DNA from: DASPWV01 sp046727855
GTDB taxonomy: Bacteria > Acidobacteriota > Vicinamibacteria > Vicinamibacterales > UBA2999
Assembly (NCBI GenBank): GCA_046727855.1
Contig: JBKPDL010000046.1
Coordinates: 1 to 9,024, forward strand
Reading direction: 5' to 3'
Length of the DNA: 9,024 bases
Position numbers and translations under genes: made by a program. Shown here piece after piece: positions 1-5,936 of the stretch (positions are counted from its first letter, which is position 1; the number at the start of each line of letters is the position of its first letter). The notes below the pieces were generated by a model. It was not told the DNA's origin, did no database searches, and saw nothing but the letters and a program-made list of their open reading frames with translations.

Positions 1-333
1 GCCGACGGGATACGACAACTCCTCGGTCGTGCTCACGATTGGAACGCGCGCCTTGAGCACCGTCTCGATTTGCGGCATGACTCTCTTGAGCGACGAGCTC
101 GTGCAAAGCACCACGACGTGCGGTTTTTCCCGCTTCAACGCGCCCGTCGCATCGTTGGTCACGCGCACCTTCATCTTCCTGCCGAACGCGATGACGTCGC
201 CGAGATCGCGGCCAAGCATGGCCGGGTCGATGTCAATCGCTCCTACGATTCTGAAACCCTTGCGTATTGCCACTTGACGAGCAACGGCCGCACCAATCGG
301 GCCGACTCCGTAGAACATGACGTTGATAGGCAT
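1..333 (-). CDS. Dihydrodipicolinate reductase-like NAD(P)-binding dehydrogenase, N-terminal part (truncated by window edge)
   Basis: Reading minus from an ATG at 333-331, the frame stays open for 111 residues to the window edge, so only the N-terminal domain is visible. It starts with a beta-strand and a dinucleotide-binding GVGPIG (residues 9-14, GxGxxG). After about 20 residues comes GAIDID (31-36), whose acidic residues at the end of the second strand suggest NAD(H) preference. VVVLCTSSS (73-81) and VPIVSTTEELSYP (97-109) resemble the N-terminal domain of DapB-like proteins of the 2,4-diaminopentanoate dehydrogenase / amine dehydrogenase type, where an 'IVST.EELSYP' stretch is common. This is unlikely to be the lysine-pathway DapB itself. 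A second in-frame ATG at 318-316 (MFYGVG) is a possible start; neither has a clear Shine-Dalgarno. It would be a cytosolic oxidoreductase of an amino-acid-related substrate. The gene is divergent from the M1 peptidase gene. The family is fairly sure; the substrate is unknown. Confidence 0.72.
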   Translation of the reverse strand, partial: MPINVMFYGVGPIGAAVARQVAIRKGFRIVGAIDIDPAMLGRDLGDVIAFGRKMKVRVTNDATGALKREKPHVVVLCTSSSLKRVMPQIETVLKARVPIVSTTEELSYPVG

Positions 334-345
334 AAGCAACCGACG

Positions 346-351
346 ATTATA
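346..351 (-). promoter_or_regulatory. Candidate -10 box (TATAAT) for the truncated dehydrogenase gene
   Basis: On the minus strand these bases read TATAAT, a perfect sigma-70-type -10 hexamer in otherwise GC-rich DNA (context GGATATAATCG). It lies 12 nt upstream of the ATG at 333, and 27 nt upstream of the alternative ATG at 318. Transcription would start near 339, giving a leader of about 6 nt for the first start or about 21 nt for the second. No good -35 is visible at 16-18 nt spacing (369-374 reads CAGGCG), so an activator or a leaderless-type transcript is possible. The rest of the 334-430 spacer holds no other clear element for the minus gene. Confidence 0.4.
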
Positions 352-417
352 TCCGTTGTCGGCGCTCGCGCCTGACGCGCTTGGTGTGTCATGCTCGCCG
401 CACCGACAAGATGCGAC

Positions 418-421
418 AGGA
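418..421 (+). promoter_or_regulatory. Ribosome binding site deciding the M1 peptidase start
   Basis: AGGA followed by a 9-nt spacer to the ATG at 431. The frame is open further upstream to an ATG at 317, but that extension would read through the divergent promoter region, overlap the opposite gene, and put 38 charged or mixed residues before the signal peptide. The SD and the signal peptide together favour 431. Confidence 0.55.
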
Positions 422-430
422 CCGGATTCC

Positions 431-2341
431 ATGACACGCGTGCTAATCGTGCTGTTCGCATTCACGGCGATCGCCGACGCACAGGAGCGGGACCCGTTGT
501 CGCCGCGAAACGCCAACTACGACATCGATGTGCGGCTCGATCACGCAACCCGCACGCTCACGGGCACCGAAATCATCCGCTGGCGCAACATCGGCGAGGC
601 TGCCGCCGATTCTCTCCGGCTGCACCTCTATTGGAACGCGTGGCAGAACGAGAAGTCATCGTGGATGCGGGAAAACGCGCTCGCGGGAGCAACGCACAAA
701 GCACAAGCCGACGATTGGTCGTACACAAACGTCACGGCAATGACACTCGTCAATGCCGATGGCTCGGCGGGCGCCGACCTGATGAGAGGCTTCTCGTATA
801 TCCAGCCCGACGATGGCAACGTGGACGATCGCACGCTGGCCTCAGTCACATTACCGTCGCCGATTCCCCCGGGCGGCCAGATTGCGCTGCGCATCGCGTG
901 GACCGCCAGGGTGCCTCGAACGTTCGCGCGCACCGGCGCCATCGGTCGCTTCTACTTTCTCGCGCATTGGTTCCCGAAACTCGCGGTGTTCGACAAAGGC
1001 GGCTGGGTCGCGCATCAGTTTCACGCCAACACCGAGTTCTTCTCCGACTACGGCCGGTATGACGTCCGCATGACGGTACCGGATGGATGGATCGTTGCCG
1101 CCACAGGTACGGAGCAGGAGCGACGCGCAAACACCGATGGCACTATGACGCATCGCTACGTGCAGGACGACGTGCACGACTTCGCGTGGACGACGAGCCC
1201 CGCTTTCCTGGAGTTCCGGCAGACGTTCCGCGAAGCCAATCTTCCAGTCGTCGAGATGCGTCTGCTGATGCAGCCGGAGCACGCCGGACAGGAAGATCGC
1301 CACTTTGCGGCAACCGCCGCGGCGTTGAAGTACTACGGTCAGTGGTACGGACCCTATCCGTACGGTCACATCACCGTGATCGATCCCGCTTATCAAAGCG
1401 GCGCCGGCGGCATGGAGTATCCGACGCTTTTCACCGCGGGTACGCGGTTGTTCGCTCCGCGCCAGACCAACGTCCCCGAGGCGGTGACGATCCACGAAGC
1501 CGGCCATCAGTTCTGGTACGGGATGGTAGGAAACAACGAGTTCGAATACGCCTGGCTGGACGAAGGCTTGAATACGTACTCAGACGCGCGCGTGCAGTCC
1601 GTTGCCTTTCAGCCGAATTACCGCGTCGAGCGTTTCTTCGGCGGGTTCGTTCCCTGGCAATTTCGCGAAATTCCGCTTCGTCGCGAGACCGACGGCAACG
1701 GACTCAACGGCTACCGGCTGGCTGCCGAACGCGATGCGCAGCAGACGCCCACATGGCGCTATTGGCCAGAGACGCACGCACACATCACCTACTTCAAGAC
1801 GGCGCTGTGGTTGAACACGCTCGAGCGATTCCTCGGCTGGGAGACGCTTCAGCGCATCATGAGCACGTTTCTCGAGCGCTGGAAGTTCAAACATCCGCGG
1901 CCGGACGATTTCTTCGCCGTGGTCAACGAAGTGAGCGGGCGTGATATGACCTGGTTCTTCGATCAGGTGTATCGCAGTTCGAACGTGTTCGACTACGCCG
2001 TGGAGCGCCTGGACACGGACGCGGACAATCGAACCACGGTGGTGGTGCGCCGCCTTGGCGAAGCGATCTTCCCCGTGGACCTCCTCGTCACCTTCGAGAA
2101 CGGTGAGCAGGCGCGCGAGAAGTGGGATGGGATCGATCGTTGGAAGGCGTTCACGTTCGATCGCGCGACCCGGGCAAAGACGGCGCAGATCGACCCCGAT
2201 CGCGTCCTGCTCCTTGACGTGGACTACACCAACAACAGCAAAACAACCGAGCCCAAGGCCCATGCTGCGGCGACGAAATGGTCGTTGAAGTGGATGGTGT
2301 GGCTGCAAGACCTCATGCTGACCTGGGGATTCTTTGTTTAG
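431..2341 (+). CDS. Secreted M1-family zinc metallopeptidase (aminopeptidase N-like)
   Basis: A 636-residue protein. Residues 1-17 form a short signal peptide (hydrophobic LIVLFAF core, A-D-A cleavage box at 15-17, mature Gln18), so the enzyme is exported. A beta-rich N-terminal domain (about 25-260) precedes a gluzincin catalytic domain. The zinc motif HEAGH is at 355-359, with the third ligand Glu378 in WLDEGLNTY (HExxH-x18-E). Tyr454 in the HITYFK segment fits the transition-state tyrosine of M1 enzymes. The exopeptidase motif GxMEN appears as GGMEYP (M328-E329), with Asn replaced by Tyr, as in a branch of bacterial M1 homologues. The expected activity is zinc-dependent release of N-terminal residues from peptides outside the cytoplasm. 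The C-terminus (about 616-636) is a Trp-rich hydrophobic tail with four Trp, which may attach the enzyme to a membrane or to the product of the next gene. All catalytic residues are present; specificity is unknown. The downstream gene starts within the last codons of this one. Confidence 0.9.
   Translation: MTRVLIVLFAFTAIADAQERDPLSPRNANYDIDVRLDHATRTLTGTEIIRWRNIGEAAADSLRLHLYWNAWQNEKSSWMRENALAGATHKAQADDWSYTNVTAMTLVNADGSAGADLMRGFSYIQPDDGNVDDRTLASVTLPSPIPPGGQIALRIAWTARVPRTFARTGAIGRFYFLAHWFPKLAVFDKGGWVAHQFHANTEFFSDYGRYDVRMTVPDGWIVAATGTEQERRANTDGTMTHRYVQDDVHDFAWTTSPAFLEFRQTFREANLPVVEMRLLMQPEHAGQEDRHFAATAAALKYYGQWYGPYPYGHITVIDPAYQSGAGGMEYPTLFTAGTRLFAPRQTNVPEAVTIHEAGHQFWYGMVGNNEFEYAWLDEGLNTYSDARVQSVAFQPNYRVERFFGGFVPWQFREIPLRRETDGNGLNGYRLAAERDAQQTPTWRYWPETHAHITYFKTALWLNTLERFLGWETLQRIMSTFLERWKFKHPRPDDFFAVVNEVSGRDMTWFFDQVYRSSNVFDYAVERLDTDADNRTTVVVRRLGEAIFPVDLLVTFENGEQAREKWDGIDRWKAFTFDRATRAKTAQIDPDRVLLLDVDYTNNSKTTEPKAHAAATKWSLKWMVWLQDLMLTWGFFV
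2325..2329 (+). promoter_or_regulatory. Internal Shine-Dalgarno for the TTG-started membrane-protein gene
   Basis: GGGGA lies inside the last codons of the peptidase gene, 4 nt before the TTG at 2334. The position suits reinitiation by ribosomes finishing the peptidase (stop TAG at 2339-2341). The spacing is short, so this is tentative, but no ATG or GTG in a better position opens this frame before the first membrane segment. Confidence 0.35.
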
Positions 2342-3347
2342 GGCCTTTATCGAGGGGCTCGGCCGTGTGCGCCGCGCACCCGCGCTGATTGCCGGCCTGT
2401 GGCTCACGACGTTTCTTCTGGCATGGCCGCTCGCGCTCACGCTCCGTGACATGCTGGCGTCGCACCTTGGCTCGAGTCTCGCCGCCGAGGCCGCGGCCAC
2501 CGGCGTCAACTACGACTGGTGGAACGAGTTCCTTGCGCAAGCGGCCGGCATTGGACAGACGTTCGTCCCGGCGATCATCGGATTTGCCGCGGTACTCAGG
2601 AACCTGGGCGCGCTCGCCGATGCGCGCCCGCTGTCAACCGTGATTGCGCCGGCGATCGCAGCACACATCGTCGTCTCGGTGTTTCTCACCGGCGGAGTCC
2701 TCGATCGGCTCGCGCGCGATCGTCGAACCGGCAGCTACGGGTTTTTCGCGGCATGCGGCACCTATTTCTTTCGCCTTCTCCGGCTCGGGTTGATAGCGGC
2801 GACCGTGTACTTCGTCCTCTTCACGGAGTTGCATCGCGAGCTGTTCGACCGGCTGTATCACTCCCTTACGCGCGATGTCACCGTGGAGCGCACTGCGCTG
2901 CTCTACCGCGCGCTGCTTTACCTGCTTTTTGGTGCCGTACTGGTTGTCGTGAACGTGTGGTTCGATTACGCGAAGATCCGGATGGTTGTCGAAGATCGCC
3001 GCAGTGCCATCGGCGCGCTCAACGCGGCGATGCGTTTCGTCGGCCGTAACTTCGGCGTGGTCTTCGGCCTCTACTTTCTCGACATGCTGCTCTTTCTTGC
3101 TGTCGTCGCGCTCTACGCGCTCGTCGCGCCTGACGCGTCAGGTGGACTCGCGGCATGGATCGGGTTTCTGATCGGGCAGTTGTACATCACACTGCGCGTC
3201 GTCGTGAGACTCGTCTTCGCTGCAAGTCAAACCGCATTCTTCCAGAGCCGGCTTGCTCACGCCGGATACGTGACGGCGCCGGTGCCGGTCTGGCCCGATT
3301 CGCCTGCAGCCGAAGCGATCCGTCCGGATTCAACCTCGACCCTGTAA
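2334..3347 (+). CDS. Polytopic inner-membrane protein of unknown function, coupled to the M1 peptidase
   Basis: A 337-residue protein starting with TTG, overlapping the peptidase gene by 8 nt. The N-terminus is basic (RVRRAP at 11-16). Likely membrane segments are at about 16-37, 101-122, 146-165, 190-212, 241-265 and 272-297, with a weaker one near 76-90; 38-75 is probably a periplasmic or amphipathic stretch. Between the fourth and fifth segments sits DYAKIRMVVEDRRSA (211-225) followed by an amphipathic ALNAAMRFVGRN (228-239). This layout occurs in uncharacterised DUF4013/YciC-like and glycerophosphodiesterase-membrane-domain-like proteins, a resemblance of style rather than a firm family call. 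I do not recognise a function. The overlap with the peptidase gene suggests it helps localise, anchor or assist that enzyme. Residues from about 308 on are encoded in DNA also used by the opposite-strand gene; this tail is Pro/Ser-rich, with no membrane segment, and may be dispensable. Confidence 0.8.
   Translation: MFRAFIEGLGRVRRAPALIAGLWLTTFLLAWPLALTLRDMLASHLGSSLAAEAAATGVNYDWWNEFLAQAAGIGQTFVPAIIGFAAVLRNLGALADARPLSTVIAPAIAAHIVVSVFLTGGVLDRLARDRRTGSYGFFAACGTYFFRLLRLGLIAATVYFVLFTELHRELFDRLYHSLTRDVTVERTALLYRALLYLLFGAVLVVVNVWFDYAKIRMVVEDRRSAIGALNAAMRFVGRNFGVVFGLYFLDMLLFLAVVALYALVAPDASGGLAAWIGFLIGQLYITLRVVVRLVFAASQTAFFQSRLAHAGYVTAPVPVWPDSPAAEAIRPDSTSTL
3257..3347. other. Tail-to-tail coding overlap of two convergent genes (91 nt)
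   Basis: The plus-strand membrane-protein gene ends with TAA at 3345-3347. The minus-strand NTT-like/HEAT gene ends with TGA at 3259-3257. The 91 shared bases encode the last ~30 residues of both proteins. Both tails are low-complexity (Pro/Ser/Ala-rich on plus, Gly/Ser/Thr/Ala-rich on minus), which is how such overlaps are usually tolerated. No hairpin followed by a T-run is visible for either gene here, so the transcripts probably run into each other. Confidence 0.8.
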
Positions 3348-5899
3348 AGCTGCGCGGCGATGTGCGCACGATCGCGCGACGTCACATCGCGGTCGAACAG
3401 CGGGATGACGAGCGTGCGCAGCTCCGGCGACAGCACCGCCTCGAGAAACTCCACGGCGTTGTCGTGCACTATCGGATCGTCGGACTGCAAGCCGACATAC
3501 GCGCTGTGCATGTCGTGCTGCGGGTTCAACATCTTCAGCAGCCTGAAAATGCGTTCCGCTTCCTGCCGCATCGTTTCCGCGACGCTCTGCGCGCCCGGAC
3601 CGAGGCGCGCGCCAGGGGCGTTGAGTACCTGATACGAACGATAGTGGCCCATGATCTCGGCGCGCAGCAGCGTTTCAACCAAGTTGCGATCGAGCCGGCG
3701 CTCCGGATGGTGCTGCAGAAGCTTGTTGAGCGCCGCGATGATGCGATGACGGACGATCGTATCGGCGTCAATGACGTTCTCCATCAACGCGTACTGCGCG
3801 GTGCGCGTGCCGATGGTCAGCAGCGCAGCCGGCAGCTCGCGCCGTATTTCAACCGCTACGGCCGGATCCGCCAGAGCGTCGCGTAAGGTTCCCACGGTCG
3901 CATCCCCGAAACTGGCAAGGGTAGCCACCGCCTCCTCGGTCAGCGAAGGCTCGGCGAGGCGGTCGATGATGCGCGGCACCAGCGTCCGCTTGCGGAGACG
4001 AGCCACTGATCGCATGGCGGTGACCGCGACCTCAGGAGCGTCGTCCTGCAAAAGCGCACGCAGATCGCGTTCGAACACGTCGGGCAGCATGCCGAGCAAG
4101 CGCGCCGCCTCGATGCGGACGCGGCGGCCGTCGATGCCCCGGTCCGACACCATCGCCCCGATAATGGCGCGCGCGGCATCAAGGTTTTGCGCCACCCCTG
4201 GGCGGGCGAGAAACGCCGCCATCGCCGCGCGCAGGGAGAAGTCGGGAAAGTCGCCGAGCTGCTCGATGCGCTCGAGCGGATCGACATGCGCGTGCTCGGC
4301 GAGATACAGCAACGCCTCGGTGCGGACTTCGAGGTGTGGATCGTACAGCAGTCGTTCTACGTCGTGGACAACGGAGACGTCGCCGGCTCGCGACAACAGC
4401 CGCAACGCGTGCTGGCGCACCTCACCCGACTCGTGTTTCAAGAGTCCGCGAATTGCTGGATGCACGCGCACGTCGCGCGCAGCCTCGAACAGGCTGAGGG
4501 CATAGAGAATTCGTTCGGGAGTGCCCGACAATTCTCCAGCGAGGATCTCGGACGCCGATTTATCGATCACTGGCGCATTGGCGCGCTCGGTATCGACACG
4601 ATGCTGATGGATGCTCTCGCGCAGGTTCTCCACGTACGCGCGGCGCGCGACAGCGGCAGCCCAGATCCAGCAGAGGACGAGCGCCAGCGTCACCCACGTC
4701 ATCTGCACGGCGCTCAGGCCCAACGCACCAGCAAACAGCAATACGGTGACGCCGCCGAGCGCGTCGCCCAGACGATAGACAACCGTGTCGATAAACGACT
4801 TGACGCGGAATGTCAGCGCATGCGGCACTGGTAAATAGAGCAGTTCGACAGTCGCCTTGTCCACTGAGTAGCGCAACACCTGATCGCTCGCTTTGAGCGC
4901 GACCGCGGCGATCAACCGGCCCGCGATCAACAAACCTGCCGAACTCAAGGCCAGTGCCGCGGGGACGATGAACAACGCGATGCCAACCCCAACGCGCCGC
5001 AACAAACGCCCCGTGAGCAGCAGCTGCGTCACCAGCGCCGCAACGCCCGCGATCATGTTGAACATGCCGAAAAATTCTGCGAGCTGATCGGTGTCAGGAA
5101 TATTGGCTTTGGCGATCGCCTTGAATTGCCAACCCGCAATCGTTGTCACGAACGCGGCCAGAGCGATCACGAACGCGATCGCGGTGAGGTAGGGAGAGCG
5201 GCTGACATCGGCAAGACTCGCGAGCAGCCGACTGTCGGTCGCGCTCCTTCCGTCGGGAGCGATCGCTGGCGAATCGTCTTCGACGTAGGACGGGCGGTTG
5301 CGCCACACGTGCAGGACCAGCCCGGCGGACAATGTCAGCGCCAGCGCAACCCAGAGCAGTGTCGCCTCCGTCCCGAAGCGTTCAACCAGCATGGTCGTGG
5401 CCGCCCCGCCAACGATCCATCCAAGGATCGCGCCCGCACCGATGAACCCAAACGACCGCTTGGCTTCGCGCGTCGTCAGCACGTAATTGGCCAGCGTCCA
5501 GACCTGGGTCGGCACGACCACACTGATCACCCCCACCCAGATGTAAATGACGACGAAGAGGACGTCACTTTGCTGCGGCGAAATCGTGCCGCGGGTGCCC
5601 CACCAGAAGGCCAGCGCGCTGCCGGCAAACGCTAGCAGGCTCGTGACTTGCAGGTTCCGCAGGTTCGTCCGCTCACCCGCCCGGATGTAGATGCTGGCCA
5701 CGAGGCCCACGATCAGGGCGATCGCGATGTCCACATACGGCAGGTCAACAGCACGGAAGCGGTCGAGAAACAGCGCGTCCCGCGCGGCTTTGCTGGCCAC
5801 CGTGCCCGCGATCACAAAAAACAGGTAGGCAAAAAGGGGGATGGCACGGGCCAATTCCCGGCCGCTCAGGCCAAAGACGCGTTGCGCGAGCGTGAGCAT
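3257..5899 (-). CDS. NTT-like (ATP/ADP translocase superfamily) membrane protein fused to C-terminal HEAT-like repeats
   Basis: An 880-residue protein counted from the ATG at 5899. Residues 1-420 form a membrane domain of roughly 11-12 helices (examples 20-36, 58-73, 113-131, 180-198, 240-256, 281-297, 305-332, 384-415). Landmarks are KAARDAL (37-43), VWTLAN (133-138), AKRSFGFIG (146-154) and LRYSVDK (342-348); these match the paralogue at 5937 and resemble the NTT/TLC nucleotide-transporter superfamily, itself MFS-like. A charged connector, RRAYVENLRESI (419-430), leads to about 440 residues of helical HEAT-like repeats with the pattern DPxxEVRxEALxxL (for example 492-503, 520-533, 592-604, 621-633), probably cytosolic. 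RIFRLLKML (783-791) is a conserved late block. It ends about 90 residues later without a cNMP-binding domain. The frame is open to 6028, but that would overlap the divergent gene by 92 nt; the ATG at 5899 has GGGG at 5912-5909 as a weak SD. NTT-type proteins exchange nucleotides, but a transport role here is inference. Confidence 0.82.
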   Translation of the reverse strand: MLTLAQRVFGLSGRELARAIPLFAYLFFVIAGTVASKAARDALFLDRFRAVDLPYVDIAIALIVGLVASIYIRAGERTNLRNLQVTSLLAFAGSALAFWWGTRGTISPQQSDVLFVVIYIWVGVISVVVPTQVWTLANYVLTTREAKRSFGFIGAGAILGWIVGGAATTMLVERFGTEATLLWVALALTLSAGLVLHVWRNRPSYVEDDSPAIAPDGRSATDSRLLASLADVSRSPYLTAIAFVIALAAFVTTIAGWQFKAIAKANIPDTDQLAEFFGMFNMIAGVAALVTQLLLTGRLLRRVGVGIALFIVPAALALSSAGLLIAGRLIAAVALKASDQVLRYSVDKATVELLYLPVPHALTFRVKSFIDTVVYRLGDALGGVTVLLFAGALGLSAVQMTWVTLALVLCWIWAAAVARRAYVENLRESIHQHRVDTERANAPVIDKSASEILAGELSGTPERILYALSLFEAARDVRVHPAIRGLLKHESGEVRQHALRLLSRAGDVSVVHDVERLLYDPHLEVRTEALLYLAEHAHVDPLERIEQLGDFPDFSLRAAMAAFLARPGVAQNLDAARAIIGAMVSDRGIDGRRVRIEAARLLGMLPDVFERDLRALLQDDAPEVAVTAMRSVARLRKRTLVPRIIDRLAEPSLTEEAVATLASFGDATVGTLRDALADPAVAVEIRRELPAALLTIGTRTAQYALMENVIDADTIVRHRIIAALNKLLQHHPERRLDRNLVETLLRAEIMGHYRSYQVLNAPGARLGPGAQSVAETMRQEAERIFRLLKMLNPQHDMHSAYVGLQSDDPIVHDNAVEFLEAVLSPELRTLVIPLFDRDVTSRDRAHIAAQLYRVEVESGRIASAAGESGQTGTGAVTYPA

Positions 5900-5936
5900 G
5901 GTTAAAAGCCCCGACTGTCTTATATCATCCCCACTG
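5900..5936. promoter_or_regulatory. Divergent 37-bp intergenic region with candidate overlapping promoters
   Basis: This is all the DNA between the two opposed NTT-like/HEAT genes. It has one AT-rich patch, CTTATATCAT (5919-5928). On the minus strand, TATAAG (5924-5919) is a plausible -10, followed by GGGG (5912-5909) 9 nt before the ATG at 5899. On the plus strand, TATATC or TATCAT (5921-5928) is a possible -10, but transcription would then start almost at the ATG at 5937, giving a near-leaderless message. Neither side has an obvious -35, and those regions would lie inside the opposite coding sequence. The TTATATC core recurs in the other divergent spacer (347-353). Shared or mutually exclusive transcription of the pair is possible. 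No terminator or clear operator is seen. Confidence 0.35.

Noticed and set aside
317..430. In-frame upstream extension of the M1 peptidase to an ATG at 317
   Set aside because: It overlaps the divergent dehydrogenase start, runs through the TATAAT region and buries the signal peptide. The ATG at 431 has an SD and a clean signal peptide.
851..1507. Minus ORF (218 residues) opposite the M1 catalytic domain
   Set aside because: The other strand holds HEAGH and GGMEYP in a continuous frame, so this is a shadow.
1580..2509. Long minus ORF (309 residues) opposite the M1 peptidase
   Set aside because: Arg/His/Pro-rich shadow of a GC-rich gene. It spans the junction of two real genes on the other strand, and I recognise no motif in it.
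3129..3142. Perfect 14-bp palindrome CCTGACGCGTCAGG
   Set aside because: It lies inside a loop-encoding part of the membrane-protein gene, has no loop for a hairpin and no T-run. It is probably chance in GC-rich DNA.
3273..3288. GC-rich inverted repeat CGGCGCC/GGTGCCG in the convergent overlap as a terminator
   Set aside because: It has no loop, one imperfect pair and no following T-run on either strand, so it does not fit an intrinsic terminator.
3155..3886. Plus ORF (243 residues) opposite the 3' part of the NTT-like/HEAT gene
   Set aside because: Arg-rich antisense shadow. The minus frame here contains coherent helical repeats and a conserved block shared with the paralogue.
3771..4505. 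Plus ORF (244 residues) rich in Ser/Arg/Ala
   Set aside because: Antisense shadow with GC-driven composition lying wholly inside the HEAT-like repeat coding region.
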